Shown here: piece by piece, positions 1-9,799 of the stretch | How positions within the stretch are numbered: the stretch's first letter is position 1 | Layout: every line of letters begins with the position of its first letter | From: Synechococcus sp. WH 7803 | Lineage (GTDB): Bacteria > Cyanobacteriota > Cyanobacteriia > PCC-6307 > Cyanobiaceae | Assembly: GCA_000063505.1 (NCBI GenBank) | Contig: CT971583.1 | Location: 1,457,918 to 1,521,917, forward strand | Direction: 5' to 3' | Length of the DNA: 64,000 bases | Position numbers and translations under genes: made by a program | The notes under the pieces: generated by a model | Told to the model about the DNA's origin: nothing | Seen by the model: the letters and a program-made list of their open reading frames with translations, nothing else | Database searches by the model: none

Positions 1-141
1 AGGGCCTTTGAGCGATGTGCTCACAAGCCAAAGCAGCGGCACCAAAACCACCAAAGCCAACAGGATCAGCAAAAGCAGCTGAAGCACTGAGCGCGGGGTG
101 GTGCGGTCCTTCGCCAGGGCGGGGGGCTGGTGACGGGCCAT
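1..141 (-). CDS. ABC sugar-type transporter permease, N-terminal fragment
   Basis: Only the first 47 codons are in the window; the gene runs off the left edge. The protein begins MARHQPPALAKDRTTPRSVL and goes straight into one hydrophobic segment (about residues 20-41, LLLLILLALVVLVPLLWLVSTSLKGP). A basic N-terminus, one membrane helix and the ending W-L-V-S-T-S-L-K are typical of MalG-type permeases, the second inner-membrane subunit of carbohydrate ABC importers. The ATG lies only four bases after the leuA stop on the same strand, so the two could be co-transcribed. The family call rests on a short piece and is moderate; a membrane protein is certain. Confidence 0.6.
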   Translation of the reverse strand, partial: MARHQPPALAKDRTTPRSVLQLLLLILLALVVLVPLLWLVSTSLKGP

Positions 142-145
142 CGAG

Positions 146-1768
146 TCAGAGGGTCGGGCTGGCGTCCAAAGGCGTGGCATCCCGCTGGGGATGAAGGGTT
201 GGGTTCAAAGACCCGGCCACCAGGCGATTGAGGGCATTCACAAAGGCCTGAGCGGCGGCGACCACCACATCGGTGTCGGCAGCATGGCCGGAAAAGAGCT
301 GACCGTCACGCCGCAGCCGGATCGTGACCTCGCCCATGGCATCGATGCCCTCGGTGACGGACTTCACCGAAAACTCCACCAGTTCGTTGGGCTCCCCGGC
401 CAGGGCATTGAGGGCACGGCACACCGCATCCACAGGGCCTGTGCCGATCGCAGCCTCGCTCTGTTCTTGGCCCTCCTCATCGAGCAGGGTCACGGTGGCT
501 GTGGGCTGCAGACTGCTGCCGCAGCTCACCTGCACCAACTTGAGCTGATAACGGGCATCGGGTTGTTGCACCTGCTCGCTCACGATCGCCTCAAGGTCGC
601 GATCGGTGATGTCGCGCTTGCGATCGGCCAACTCCTTGAAGCGGGCGAAGGCATCGTCGAGGTCTTCGCGGCTGAGGTCGTAGCCGAGTTCCTCGAGACG
701 GGCACGCACCGCGCTGCGGCCGCTCAGCTTGCCAAGGGAGATGCGGTTATCGGTGAGACCAACCGTGCGGGCATCGACGATCTCGTAGGTGAGGCGGTTT
801 TTGAGAACGCCGTCCTGGTGAATGCCTGATTCATGGGCAAAGGCATTCGCACCCACAATCGCCTTGTTGGGCTGAACCACCATGCCGGTGAGGTTGGAAA
901 CCAGACGCGACGTTTTGGTGATCTCCTCGGTGCGCACACCTGTTAAGGGGGTGGGGGAGTCTTCCGCTCGGCCGAAAAAGGGATTGAAGTAGCGGCGGCG
1001 GACGTGCAACGCCATCACCAGCTCTTCGAGCGCTGCGTTACCGGCGCGTTCGCCGATGCCATTGATGGTGCACTCCAACTGGCGGGCCCCGTTCTTCACA
1101 GCCTCCAGGAAGTTGGCCACGGCCAGGCCTAGGTCGTTGTGGCCATGCACCGACAGCACCGCCTCACTGATGTTGGGCACGTGCTGGTCGATCCCAGCGA
1201 TCAAGGCGCCGAACTCGGCCGGTGTGGTGTACCCCACCGTGTCGGGGATGTTGATCGTGCTGGCACCAGCGTTGATGGCCGCTTCGATCACGGCGTAAAG
1301 GAACTCGGGATCACTGCGACCGGCGTCCTCGCAGGAGAACTCCACGTCGTCGACCAGAGAGCGGGCGTAGGCCACCATCTCGGGCACGATCGCCAACACC
1401 TCCTGGCGGCTTTTGCGCAGTTTGTGCTCGAGGTGAATGTCGCTCGTGGCGATGAAGGTGTGAATGCGGCGGCGCGGTGCAGGGGCCACCGCATCAGCGC
1501 AGGCCTTGATATCCCCGCGGGAGGCGCGGGCCAGGCCGCAGATGATCGGCCCCTGCTCTCCACCCACCTGCTGGGCGATGCGCTGAACGGCATTGAAGTC
1601 GCCAGGGCTGGCAAAAGGAAAGCCCGCTTCGATCACGTCGACGCCAAGGCGCGCCAGCTGCTGGGCAATGGCCAGCTTTTCTTCAAGGTTGAGGCTGGCG
1701 CCCGGCGACTGCTCACCATCCCTGAGGGTGGTGTCGAAGATCAGAACGCGGCCTGGATCATGGGCCAT
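146..1768 (-). CDS. leuA: 2-isopropylmalate synthase
   Basis: Condenses acetyl-CoA with 2-oxoisovalerate, the first committed step of leucine synthesis. The 540-residue protein has the HMGL-like TIM barrel with the signature [12 protein letters not shown] at residues 12-23, the metal-binding H-G-H-N-D-L-G near residue 210 and G-E-R-A-G-N shortly after. The C-terminal third (about 390-530) is the LeuA regulatory domain that usually binds leucine, so feedback inhibition is expected. Length is normal for the bacterial family. The ATG at 1768 puts the first strand ([13 protein letters not shown]) at the usual place. Twenty-five bases upstream is an 18-bp element that also occurs before ntrC. Confidence 0.95.
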   Translation of the reverse strand: MAHDPGRVLIFDTTLRDGEQSPGASLNLEEKLAIAQQLARLGVDVIEAGFPFASPGDFNAVQRIAQQVGGEQGPIICGLARASRGDIKACADAVAPAPRRRIHTFIATSDIHLEHKLRKSRQEVLAIVPEMVAYARSLVDDVEFSCEDAGRSDPEFLYAVIEAAINAGASTINIPDTVGYTTPAEFGALIAGIDQHVPNISEAVLSVHGHNDLGLAVANFLEAVKNGARQLECTINGIGERAGNAALEELVMALHVRRRYFNPFFGRAEDSPTPLTGVRTEEITKTSRLVSNLTGMVVQPNKAIVGANAFAHESGIHQDGVLKNRLTYEIVDARTVGLTDNRISLGKLSGRSAVRARLEELGYDLSREDLDDAFARFKELADRKRDITDRDLEAIVSEQVQQPDARYQLKLVQVSCGSSLQPTATVTLLDEEGQEQSEAAIGTGPVDAVCRALNALAGEPNELVEFSVKSVTEGIDAMGEVTIRLRRDGQLFSGHAADTDVVVAAAQAFVNALNRLVAGSLNPTLHPQRDATPLDASPTL

Positions 1769-1793
1769 GGCAACAGCCTCGACGCGATTTAGT

Positions 1794-1811
1794 CGGAATG
1801 ACTATGAGTTA
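1794..1811 (-). promoter_or_regulatory. 18-bp element upstream of leuA, identical to one upstream of ntrC
   Basis: Read on the minus strand the sequence is TAACTCATAGTCATTCCG, identical over 18 bases to 46238-46255 before ntrC. At leuA it sits in a symmetrical setting: GACTA, five bases, TAGTC, five bases, GACTA. A possible -10 box (TAAACT) lies just upstream. The core ATAGTCATT resembles the Fur/PerR half-site pattern ATAATnATT, but only loosely. Regulatory function is inferred from identity and position. Confidence 0.45.
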
Positions 1812-1850
1812 GTCCAGTTTAGGGGAGAGGACTAGGGCCAACCCAGGGAA

Positions 1851-3464
1851 ATGGACCAGATGCCGGGTACATTCGACCCACTTCGCAGGGGGATGGTGGC
1901 CAACGGTGCTCTAGCGCTCGTTCTCCACGCCCACCTGCCCTACGTGCGCGGAGCTGCACCGCAGTCGCTGGAAGAGGACTGGTTCTTTCAGGCCCTGATC
2001 GAGTGCTACCTACCGCTTCTGGACACCCTGGAGGCAGCGGCTGCCGATCCTCTCCAGGAGGCCCGGCTCACCATGGGCCTGTCGCCCACCTTGCTCTCGC
2101 TCCTGGCCGACCGCACCCTGCAATCGCGGTTTCCCGCCTGGGTTGAGGCCCGGCTGACGCTGCTCAAGCAGGCACCTGACGATCGCGAGGAGGCCGCCAG
2201 CGACCTCGGACTCTCGTTTCAAAAGCACCTGCAAGCCTGGAAAGACTGCGACGGCGATCTGATCAGCCGCTTCGCGGCTTTGCAGCGGCAGGGAGTGCTG
2301 GATCTCCTCACCTGCGGCGCCACCCACGGCTACCTGCCCCTGCTGCGCGAGCATCCGGAAACCGTGCGCGCCCAACTGCGCACAGCCGTGCGCGAGCACC
2401 ATCGCCTGATCGGCGAGCGACCGCTGGGGATCTGGCTGCCGGAATGCGCGTATTACGAGGGCCTCGACCGCTGGATGCGGGATGCCGGCCTGCGGTATGC
2501 GGTGCTGGATGGCCATGGCCTGCTCCATGCAGAGCCCCGTCCGCGTTACGGCGTCTACGCCCCGATCGTGAGCCAACAGGGTGTGGCCTTTTTCGGGCGC
2601 GACAGCGATGCCACCCTGCCGGTGTGGTCCGCAAGGGACGGCTATCCCGGTGATCCCCTGTACCGGGAATTCCACCGAGACCTGGGCTGGGATCTGCCCG
2701 CAAAACAAATCGAAGCCCATGGCTTGCCCACGGGGCGTCCGCTCGGCCTCAAACTGCATCGGGTGAGTGATCCAAGCGGGGGGCTTGATGGCAAGTGCCC
2801 CTATGAACCGGAGAGAGCCCGCCAGCGCACGCAGGACCATGCCAGACACTTTCTGCAGGGCCGGCGCGAACAGCTCGAGCGCTTGCAGGCGGGCATGGCG
2901 ATCGAGCCTCTCCTGGTGGCACCGTTCGATGCCGAACTGTTTGGCCACTGGTGGTTTGAGGGTCCGCACTTTCTGCGGGAGCTCTTCCGTCAGGGGCCTG
3001 CTGCAGGCGTGCGCTTCACAAGCCTGCGCGGGGTGCTGGCCAGCAGCCCGAACCTGCAGCTGTGCGCTCCCTGCCCGTCCAGCTGGGGACGGGGAGGATT
3101 CCACGATTACTGGCTCAATGAAACCAATGCCTGGATCATCCCGGAGTGGAGCCGGGCCGGGCGGGCGATGGTGGAACGCTGCAGCCGCGGCGTGGGTACT
3201 GAAGCCGATTTGCGTCTGCTCCATCAGGCGGGCCGAGAGCTGCTGCTGGCCCAGTCATCCGACTGGAGTTTCATCCTGCGGGCCGGCACCACCACCGAAC
3301 TCGCCAAGGAAAGGATCGAGCGTCACCTCGCGCGCTTCTGGCGGTTGATGGCGGCCATCGACCGGCGCGAAGACCTGCCCGAGCATTGGCTGGAGGACGT
3401 GGAAGCCGAAGATGCTCTGTTTCCTCTGATTCAGCCGGCCGACTGGCGGAAGATCGGAGACTGA
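1851..3464 (+). CDS. Glycoside hydrolase family 57, 1,4-alpha-glucan branching type
   Basis: Predicted cytoplasmic enzyme of glycogen metabolism, transferring alpha-1,4 chains to alpha-1,6 positions. The GH57 signatures are present: L-H-A-H-L-P-Y-V-R at about residues 25-33, W-L-P-E-C-A-Y with the likely nucleophile Glu198, and P-F-D-A-E-L-F-G-H-W-W with the likely acid/base Asp360. The C-terminal helical region (W-I-I-P-E-W then W-S-F-I-L) fits the DUF1957-type branching enzymes. At 537 residues it has normal length. An alternative ATG at 1893 starts just before the first conserved motif. It is divergent from leuA, and its last 34 bases overlap the end of the convergent crtL. Branching rather than amylase activity is inferred from family resemblance. 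Confidence 0.85.
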   Translation: MDQMPGTFDPLRRGMVANGALALVLHAHLPYVRGAAPQSLEEDWFFQALIECYLPLLDTLEAAAADPLQEARLTMGLSPTLLSLLADRTLQSRFPAWVEARLTLLKQAPDDREEAASDLGLSFQKHLQAWKDCDGDLISRFAALQRQGVLDLLTCGATHGYLPLLREHPETVRAQLRTAVREHHRLIGERPLGIWLPECAYYEGLDRWMRDAGLRYAVLDGHGLLHAEPRPRYGVYAPIVSQQGVAFFGRDSDATLPVWSARDGYPGDPLYREFHRDLGWDLPAKQIEAHGLPTGRPLGLKLHRVSDPSGGLDGKCPYEPERARQRTQDHARHFLQGRREQLERLQAGMAIEPLLVAPFDAELFGHWWFEGPHFLRELFRQGPAAGVRFTSLRGVLASSPNLQLCAPCPSSWGRGGFHDYWLNETNAWIIPEWSRAGRAMVERCSRGVGTEADLRLLHQAGRELLLAQSSDWSFILRAGTTTELAKERIERHLARFWRLMAAIDRREDLPEHWLEDVEAEDALFPLIQPADWRKIGD

Positions 3465-4684
3465 GCGGAAGAAACGCCCAGCACCAACCCCCGCCGCAAC
3501 TCCCAGGGGGACAACGCAAACAAGCGCAGCATCACCGCCATCAAGCGCGGCAAAGGAAGCGTGTTGGTGAGGAAGCCAAACCACTCCTCCCGCGGCAGCG
3601 AAAAGAAGGTGGCGAAGTGGGTGCGCAACAAGGTTTCGTTGAAACCCATCAAGCGGCCCAGGCCGAACTGATAGAGCTGATGGCGCAGCACCAACTCCAT
3701 CGGCCAAAGCTCTTGCCAGCCCCGTTGCGCCAAGGCCGCTGAGCCCAGGCTTGGATTGGCAAGGGCTTCCGCTAACGCCTGAGCCAGGTCCGGCCCGCGC
3801 CGCAGCAGTGCTCCCACCATGTAGCCAGAGGCCGGATGCACCATGCTCGCGGCACCCCCAAACGCCAACACCGGCTGACGGAGATCCGGCAGCGGCAGGT
3901 TCATCGGGAAGAGGCAGAACTCCTCATGGATCACCTCGGTAATCTCCACGCCGCGCAGTTCCAAGCGCTGCTGCAGCCGTTGCTTGAGCACGTCGTAGGG
4001 CACACCCGGTGCCAAGGCGAGCGAGGTTTCTTCCACGAAGAACACGCCATCGCCCAGATCCATCGCATACAAAAACGTGGGTGGTTCGCTGCGCTGCTGC
4101 TCACTGAGGTGATCGCAGCGGTAGTCCATCAGCACAAACCGGCCTGATTCAATCGGCGGTTTGGAGAACCGACCCACCACGCCGTAGGCCGCCTGGCCCG
4201 CCACCGGCCCTTGATCCGGGCGGCGAATGTGGGGCGTGCGCGAACCGGAGGCATCAATCACCAACCGCGCTTGCAATGTGGTTCCCGACACGCAGCTGAC
4301 GCTGGTGGTTGCACCGTTCAGCTCCACCCGTTCGGCCGTGTCTTGATGCCAAACCACGCCGTCGGCCCGCTCCAGCCAATACCGCTGCAACGCGGCCCGA
4401 TCGAACAAGCCGTAGTCGATCCCGTGGGCATGGCTCTGATCCTGAACCGTTGAGCCGCCGTCGCCGAAATAACTAACGGTGTCACTCCAGCGGTGCTCCA
4501 GCAAGTGCTCGAGACCTACCGCTTTGAGTTCATCGGCCCAGATGCCGTAGGTGTTCGGCCAGGGATCGTTGACCGGGTCGGGAGCGATGCCGGCAACCGC
4601 CACGCCGCGTTGGTTCAGTTCCGAGGCGATGCAGAGGGCAGCAGGACCGCCTCCCAGCACCAGCACATCCACCGGCTCAACCAA
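3431..4684 (-). CDS. crtL: Lycopene cyclase, CrtL type
   Basis: FAD-dependent cyclase converting the linear ends of lycopene into rings, making beta-carotene (and precursors of zeaxanthin) in the membrane. The 417-residue protein opens with the dinucleotide-binding motif V-L-G-G-G-P-A-A (residues 9-16), then the family motif D-P-W-P-N-T-Y-G-I-W at about 36-46 and F-L-Y-A-M-D-L-G-D-G-V-F-F-V-E-E-T near 200, characteristic of plant/cyanobacterial CrtL. It starts at TTG, two bases after the gyrA stop, so translation coupling to gyrA is likely. The beta-cyclase call is favoured because such genomes always need one; an epsilon-cyclase paralogue cannot be excluded by eye. Confidence 0.85.
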   Translation of the reverse strand: MVEPVDVLVLGGGPAALCIASELNQRGVAVAGIAPDPVNDPWPNTYGIWADELKAVGLEHLLEHRWSDTVSYFGDGGSTVQDQSHAHGIDYGLFDRAALQRYWLERADGVVWHQDTAERVELNGATTSVSCVSGTTLQARLVIDASGSRTPHIRRPDQGPVAGQAAYGVVGRFSKPPIESGRFVLMDYRCDHLSEQQRSEPPTFLYAMDLGDGVFFVEETSLALAPGVPYDVLKQRLQQRLELRGVEITEVIHEEFCLFPMNLPLPDLRQPVLAFGGAASMVHPASGYMVGALLRRGPDLAQALAEALANPSLGSAALAQRGWQELWPMELVLRHQLYQFGLGRLMGFNETLLRTHFATFFSLPREEWFGFLTNTLPLPRLMAVMLRLFALSPWELRRGLVLGVSSAQSPIFRQSAG

Positions 4685-4686
4685 GG

Positions 4687-7335
4687 TCAGCTGTCCTGAT
4701 CAGAGCTGGGCTCAGCAGCATTGGAGTCTGCACCGACAACAGGGGCATCACTGGCCTCAGCGTCAGCCTCCTCCTCGTCGGATTCGGCTTCCGGCGGCAC
4801 CAACACCACCTCTGAGAGACGATCGCCCTTGTCAAGCCGCTGCAGACGCACCCCTGTGGCCGCCCGTGACTGCTGGGGAATGGAATCGGCACTGGTGCGC
4901 ACAATCACGCCCTTCTCACTCACCAGCAACACCTCTTCGCCAGCGCCAAGCACGCGCAGACCCACCAAGGCATCGGCTTCAGTACGGAACTTCATCGCCC
5001 GTAGGCCCATGCCCGCCCGCTTCTGAAGACGGAACTGGGTGACGGGCACGCGCTTGCCCAAACCGGAGGCCGAAGCCACCAGCACCCAGGGACCATCGCT
5101 GACGTCCCCGGTTTCATCCTCACCGGAGTCGTCCTCGCTGCTCTGGGCCACCCGATCAGCCAGCTCCACCGGCAACACATCCATGCTCACCAGAGCATCA
5201 CCGTCGCGCAGATTCATCGAGCGCACGCCGCGGGCCGTGCGCCCGAGGGGCCGGAGCTCATCGTCGCTGAGGCGGAAGTGAATGGTCATACCGGCCCGTG
5301 AGCCGATCAGCACGCTGTCGCCTGGCACCGCCAGGCGCACCCAGGTGAGCGCATCGCCTTCCTCCAGGCCGATGGCGATCAAACCGTTGGAGCGGATGTT
5401 GCTGAAGGCGGACAGGCGCGTGCGCTTGATGAAGCCCCCTTGGGTGAGCATCAACAGATCGGTGTCGTCGTTGAACTCCGACACCGCCAGCAGCGAGGTG
5501 ATCATCTCCTCGCGGGGAATCGGCAGCAGCTGCACCACCGGGGTGCCCTTGGCGGTGCGGCTGCACTGGGGCACCCGATAGGCCGGCAGGGCATAGGACA
5601 CGCCCCGGTCGCTGAACAACAACAAGGTGTCGTGGTCGTTGCAGCCGATGAACAGCTTCACGGCCTCCTCCCCCTGGCTGCGGGTGCCCGCCTTGCCGCG
5701 GGTGCCGCGGCTGGTGGCTTCAAATTCGCTCACCGGCATGCGCTTGAGGTAACCGGTTTCGGTGAGCAGCACCACGGAGCGCTCATTGGCGATCAGGTCG
5801 ATGTCATCCAGACCACCCCCGAGATCAAGAATTTCAGTGCGCCTGGGAATGGCATGGCGATCGCGCAACTGGCCCAGTTCGTCCTGGATGATTCCGAACA
5901 CCCGCTCGCGCCGGCCAAGGATGTCCTTGTAGTCGGCAATCTTGACGACCAGATCCTCATGCTCCAGCCGGATCTTGTCGGCCTCCAGAGCCGTTAGCCG
6001 GCGCAGTTGCATCTGCAGGATCGCGTCCGCCTGCACGTCAGACAAACCATGACGCTCCTGCAGTTGTTGGCGTGCAGTCGCCGTATCGGGAGCAGCCCGG
6101 ATCAAGGCAATGATCGGGTCGAGCTGATCGAGGGCCAGCAGCAAGCCCAGCAGGATGTGGTCCCGCTCTTCGGCCTTGCGCAGGAAATAGCGGGTGCGCC
6201 GTTCGATGGTCTCGACCCGGAAGTCGAGGAACACCTCGAGCATCTTGCGCAAGGTGAGCAGGATCGGCTCTCCGTTCACCAGCGCCAGCATGTGGGCGCT
6301 GAAATTGCTCTGCAGTGGGGTGAGTTTGTAGAGGTTGTTCAGCACCACCTGGGGATAGGCATCCCTTCGCAGCTCCACCACGATGCGCATGCCATCGCGG
6401 TCGCTCTCATCGCGGATGTCTGAAATCCCCTCGAGCTTCTTGTCGTTCACCATCTCGGCGATGCGCTCAATCATCGCCGCCTTGTTGGTCTGATAAGGCA
6501 GCGCTGTGATGATCACGGCATCACGGTCCGGGCGACCAGGAACCTCAAGGGTCTCGATCGCAGCCACGCCGCGCATGGTCACCGAACCGCGCCCGCTCAG
6601 GTAGGTCTCCTTGATGCCTGTGCGGCCAAGAATCTGCCCTCCCGTAGGGAAGTCCGGTCCAGGGATCAGAGCCATCAACTCCTGATCACTGAGTTCGGGG
6701 TTCTCGATCAGTGCCAGCAAGCCGGCGATCAACTCACCGAGGTTGTGCGGAGGGATGTTGGTGGCCATCCCCACGGCGATGCCCGCTGAACCATTCAGCA
6801 GCAGCTGAGGAATCCTTGACGGCAACACCGTGGGTTCCTGCTGAGAGCCATCGAAGTTGTCGACGTAATCGACCGTCTCCGCTTCGATGTCTTCCAGCAG
6901 GCTGTCGGTGGTAAGTGCCTTCAGCCGCGATTCGGTGTAACGCATGGCCGCCGGCGGATCGTTGTCCACCGATCCGAAATTGCCATGGCCGTCGATCAGC
7001 GGCATCGACATGGAAAAGTCCTGGGCCATGCGCACCAGGGCGTCGTAAACCGCCGTGTCGCCGTGGGGGTGGTACTTACCGAGCACCTCACCCACCACAC
7101 GGGCGCACTTCCGGTAAGGCCGGTCGCTGGTCAGACCGAGCTCGTACATCGCGTAAAGAATGCGCCGATGCACGGGTTTGAGGCCATCGCGAGCATCGGG
7201 CAACGCCCGGCCCACGATCACGCTCATCGCGTACTCGAGGTACGAGCGCGACATTTCATTGCGCAGATCCGTCTGGATGATCCGATCGTCGGAATCTCCG
7301 GGACCACCACTGCCGGGCCCCATTGGATCCGCCAT
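4687..7335 (-). CDS. gyrA: DNA gyrase subunit A
   Basis: Type IIA topoisomerase subunit that cuts and rejoins DNA during supercoiling. Visible are the N-terminal [19 protein letters not shown], the active-site tyrosine block A-A-M-R-Y-T-E-S-R, and a C-terminal beta-pinwheel region with repeated G-Y-L-K-R-M / G-V-S-Y-A-L-type blades, ending in an acidic tail rich in Glu, Asp and Ser. The GyrA box is a variant (S-R-G-T-R-G-K-A-G rather than Q-R-R-G-G-K-G), so a ParC-like role is conceivable. I chose the ATG at 7335 (MADPMGPG) over an upstream in-frame start because the extra residues are not protein-like. About 882 residues, normal for the family. Confidence 0.9.
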   Translation of the reverse strand: MADPMGPGSGGPGDSDDRIIQTDLRNEMSRSYLEYAMSVIVGRALPDARDGLKPVHRRILYAMYELGLTSDRPYRKCARVVGEVLGKYHPHGDTAVYDALVRMAQDFSMSMPLIDGHGNFGSVDNDPPAAMRYTESRLKALTTDSLLEDIEAETVDYVDNFDGSQQEPTVLPSRIPQLLLNGSAGIAVGMATNIPPHNLGELIAGLLALIENPELSDQELMALIPGPDFPTGGQILGRTGIKETYLSGRGSVTMRGVAAIETLEVPGRPDRDAVIITALPYQTNKAAMIERIAEMVNDKKLEGISDIRDESDRDGMRIVVELRRDAYPQVVLNNLYKLTPLQSNFSAHMLALVNGEPILLTLRKMLEVFLDFRVETIERRTRYFLRKAEERDHILLGLLLALDQLDPIIALIRAAPDTATARQQLQERHGLSDVQADAILQMQLRRLTALEADKIRLEHEDLVVKIADYKDILGRRERVFGIIQDELGQLRDRHAIPRRTEILDLGGGLDDIDLIANERSVVLLTETGYLKRMPVSEFEATSRGTRGKAGTRSQGEEAVKLFIGCNDHDTLLLFSDRGVSYALPAYRVPQCSRTAKGTPVVQLLPIPREEMITSLLAVSEFNDDTDLLMLTQGGFIKRTRLSAFSNIRSNGLIAIGLEEGDALTWVRLAVPGDSVLIGSRAGMTIHFRLSDDELRPLGRTARGVRSMNLRDGDALVSMDVLPVELADRVAQSSEDDSGEDETGDVSDGPWVLVASASGLGKRVPVTQFRLQKRAGMGLRAMKFRTEADALVGLRVLGAGEEVLLVSEKGVIVRTSADSIPQQSRAATGVRLQRLDKGDRLSEVVLVPPEAESDEEEADAEASDAPVVGADSNAAEPSSDQDS

Positions 7336-7471
7336 ACAAGACCTAAGCGCCGTAGACCACTTTATCGCGCCCTCGGCGAGCCACAACCACGCTGGTTTTC
7401 GTTTGCTTGCGCTGGGAAATCAGCGGCCAAGACGCCCTTACCATTTCCCGATCCCATAGATCCCGCAGTCG

Positions 7472-8026
7472 ATGGCGTCTGAGACACCCTCTGAAGCAAA
7501 GCCTTCCCAAGCCGACATCACCGTGCTGGGCCAAGAGGAGGTTCAGAACGCCACTCCGGCTCCCGATCCAGCTCCGGCTGACGTTGTCGATCCCGCTGAA
7601 GCTCCGGCTCCAGTTCCAGCTCCGGCTCCCGAGCTGACCTCGCCCTCGATCGCCGAACGCGTCAGCGTTCCGGCAACACCACCCAGCGGCGACACCTCTG
7701 AAGAAGGCGGTGAATGGGACCTGCTCAGCACCAAGGTTCGCCAGTGGTGGGGTGAGCACGATCTCGCCGATCAGTGGCAGCGGCTGCGCAGACCGCTTCT
7801 GATCACGGCAGCGCTGATCGCCTTCATTCTCGTGCTCAGAATTTACGGCGGGGTCCTCGATGCCATTGCCACGATTCCGCTCGCGCCAAGGCTTTTCGAA
7901 CTGGTGGGCGTGATTTACGCCACCTGGTTTGCCGCCACCCGTCTGGTCCGAAGCGAGGAGCGCCGCAAAATCGGCAGCGGGCTCGGCGATCTCTGGAGCA
8001 GCGTTCGCGGCAAGTCATCCAGCTGA
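7472..8026 (+). CDS. CAAD-domain / CURT1-like thylakoid protein
   Basis: A 184-residue protein with a low-complexity Pro/Ala-rich N-terminal half (residues about 30-60, alternating A-P-A-P-V-P-A-P) and a C-terminal CAAD domain: an amphipathic helix W-D-L-L-S-T-K-V-R-Q-W-W, then two membrane helices (about 111-130 and 138-160), then a basic tail. In cyanobacteria and chloroplasts this domain (CurT/CURT1) bends thylakoid membranes. The proline-rich stretch is encoded by imperfect GCTCCGGCTCC repeats at about 7555-7636, so its length probably varies among strains. It lies alone between the divergent gyrA and guaB3. Domain recognition is good; the curvature role is by homology. Confidence 0.75.
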   Translation: MASETPSEAKPSQADITVLGQEEVQNATPAPDPAPADVVDPAEAPAPVPAPAPELTSPSIAERVSVPATPPSGDTSEEGGEWDLLSTKVRQWWGEHDLADQWQRLRRPLLITAALIAFILVLRIYGGVLDAIATIPLAPRLFELVGVIYATWFAATRLVRSEERRKIGSGLGDLWSSVRGKSSS

Positions 8027-8072
8027 CGGCGGCGATCCTCCGCGCCACCGATTGGTAGCTTGATCACACTCT

Positions 8073-9248
8073 GTGACGACTGCGGTGGACATTCAGCTCG
8101 GACGCTCCAAGGTTGTACGCCGGGCCTATGGCATCGATGAGATTGCCCTGGTTCCGGGCGGTCGGACCGTGGATCCCGAGGTCACCGACACCCGGTGGAC
8201 GCTTGGTGGAATCGAGCGGGAAATCCCGATCATCGCCAGCGCCATGGACGGCGTGGTGGACGTTGAGATGGCAGTGAAGCTCTCCAAACTCGGCGCCCTT
8301 GGCGTGCTCAACCTCGAAGGTGTTCAAACCCGTTACGACGACCCCAACGATGCCCTCGATCGCATCGCGTCCGTCGGCAAAGACGCTTTCGTGCCGCTCA
8401 TGCAGGAGCTCTACAGCGAGCCCGTGCAGGAGCGTCTCATCCGCAAGCGCATCCAAGACATCAAGGCCCAGGGAGGAATCGCCGCCGTCAGCGGCACCCC
8501 GGTTGCCGCCATGCGCTTCGGCAAAGCCATTGCCGAGGCCGGTGCCGATCTGTTTTTTGTTCAGGCCACGGTCGTGTCCACGGAGCACATCGGTCCGGAA
8601 GGACGCGAAAGCCTGAACCTTGAAGCCCTCTGCCGGGACATGGGCGTGCCGGTTGTGATTGGAAACTGCGTCACCTATGACGTGGCCCTCCAGCTGATGC
8701 GCGCTGGTGCTGCAGGCGTGATGGTGGGCATTGGCCCAGGTGCAGCCTGCACATCGCGGGGCGTTCTCGGTGTTGGCATTCCCCAGGCCACCGCGGTTGC
8801 CGATTGCGCCGCTGCTCGTGCCGACTACGAACAGGAGAGCGGCCGCTACGTGCCGATCGTTGCCGATGGCGGAATCGTCACCGGAGGCGACATCTGCAAA
8901 TGCATTGCCTGTGGCGCCGATGCCGTGATGATCGGCTCGCCCATCGCCCGGGCGGAGGAAGCCCCAGGGCGCGGATTCCACTGGGGCATGGCCACACCCA
9001 GCCCAGTACTGCCGCGGGGCACCCGCATCAATGTGGGGAGCACGGGAAGCCTGGAGCGAATCCTGCGGGGGCCAGCCAAGCTCGATGACGGAACCCACAA
9101 CCTGCTCGGCGCTCTGAAAACCTCCATGGGGACACTTGGTGCCCGCACCATCAAAGAAATGCAATCGGTGGAGGTGGTTGTAGCCCCGTCCCTGCTCACT
9201 GAGGGCAAGGTGTACCAGAAAGCCCAGCAACTGGGCATGGGCAAATAG
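8073..9248 (+). CDS. guaB3: GuaB3-family IMP dehydrogenase-related protein
   Basis: A TIM-barrel protein of 391 residues without CBS domains, as expected for the short GuaB3 group common in cyanobacteria and actinobacteria. It contains the start [13 protein letters not shown], the N-A-D/IMP-binding block [18 protein letters not shown] with the putative catalytic Cys, and the phosphate-binding [11 protein letters not shown]. It is predicted to oxidise IMP to XMP for guanine nucleotide synthesis. Start is GTG. A hairpin followed by a weak T tract lies about 100 bases after the stop. Confidence 0.88.
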   Translation: MTTAVDIQLGRSKVVRRAYGIDEIALVPGGRTVDPEVTDTRWTLGGIEREIPIIASAMDGVVDVEMAVKLSKLGALGVLNLEGVQTRYDDPNDALDRIASVGKDAFVPLMQELYSEPVQERLIRKRIQDIKAQGGIAAVSGTPVAAMRFGKAIAEAGADLFFVQATVVSTEHIGPEGRESLNLEALCRDMGVPVVIGNCVTYDVALQLMRAGAAGVMVGIGPGAACTSRGVLGVGIPQATAVADCAAARADYEQESGRYVPIVADGGIVTGGDICKCIACGADAVMIGSPIARAEEAPGRGFHWGMATPSPVLPRGTRINVGSTGSLERILRGPAKLDDGTHNLLGALKTSMGTLGARTIKEMQSVEVVVAPSLLTEGKVYQKAQQLGMGK

Positions 9249-9344
9249 TCACAAGTCTCACCACGAGACACATGACGCAAAAGCAAGACACGCGGTACTC
9301 TCAAGGTGTGCGGGCGTATGCCCACACACTCCTCACACCCCCCG

Positions 9345-9370
9345 GCCCGACGCGTTCGGGCTTTCTGTCT
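9345..9370 (+). terminator. Probable intrinsic terminator after guaB3
   Basis: GCCCGA, a five-base loop and TCGGGC form a perfect six-base-pair stem, followed by TTTCTGTCTT. The U tract is interrupted, so efficiency is uncertain. A second imperfect stem (GTGTGCGGGC / GCCCACACAC, 9306-9329) lies just upstream. Confidence 0.5.
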
Positions 9371-9418
9371 TCTTCAGTCATCCATCACAGTTCAAACGCT
9401 GAGAGATGACAATGAGCG

Positions 9419-9438
9419 GCAACCAAGAAAACGGTTGC
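9419..9438 (+). other. Hairpin in the trxA leader region
   Basis: GCAACC, an eight-base A-rich loop and GGTTGC pair perfectly, ending 29 bases before the trxA ATG. The position suggests a leader RNA structure or an operator at the trxA promoter. No function can be assigned from sequence alone. Confidence 0.35.
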
Positions 9439-9467
9439 TAAATTTCGCCTATCTCGACTGCCACTGA

Positions 9468-9791
9468 ATGTCCAGCGCTGCCGCTGTTACCGACGCTTCA
9501 TTCGAACAGGACGTCCTCCAAAGCGACGTTCCCGTGCTCGTTGATTTCTGGGCTCCCTGGTGTGGCCCTTGCCGGATGGTGGCTCCCATCGTTGATGAGA
9601 TCTCCAAGGAATTCGAGGGCAAGATCAAGGTGTTCAAGCTGAACACCGATGAGAATCCCAACGTGGCCAGTCAGTTCGGGATCCGCAGCATCCCCACCCT
9701 GATGGTGTTCAAGGGTGGCCAGAAAGTAGACACGGTTGTGGGAGCTGTTCCCAAGGCGACCCTCTCTGGCACGATTGCCAAATATCTCTGA
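9468..9791 (+). CDS. trxA: Thioredoxin
   Basis: Small cytoplasmic disulfide reductase of 107 residues. The active site W-A-P-W-C-G-P-C has its redox cysteines at 32 and 35; the cis-proline segment (R-S-I-P-T-L-M-V-F) and the C-terminal helix are in place. It should receive electrons from a thioredoxin reductase and reduce enzymes such as ribonucleotide reductase and peroxiredoxins. The ATG at 9468 gives the usual N-terminus. The hisH reading frame begins immediately at or after its stop. A separate thioredoxin domain exists in NtrC later in the window. Confidence 0.95.
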   Translation: MSSAAAVTDASFEQDVLQSDVPVLVDFWAPWCGPCRMVAPIVDEISKEFEGKIKVFKLNTDENPNVASQFGIRSIPTLMVFKGGQKVDTVVGAVPKATLSGTIAKYL

Positions 9792-9799
9792 GTTCACCA

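Noticed and set aside
7555-7636. GC-rich tandem-like DNA repeats
   Set aside because: They simply encode the Pro/Ala-rich linker of the CAAD protein; not a CRISPR or mobile repeat.
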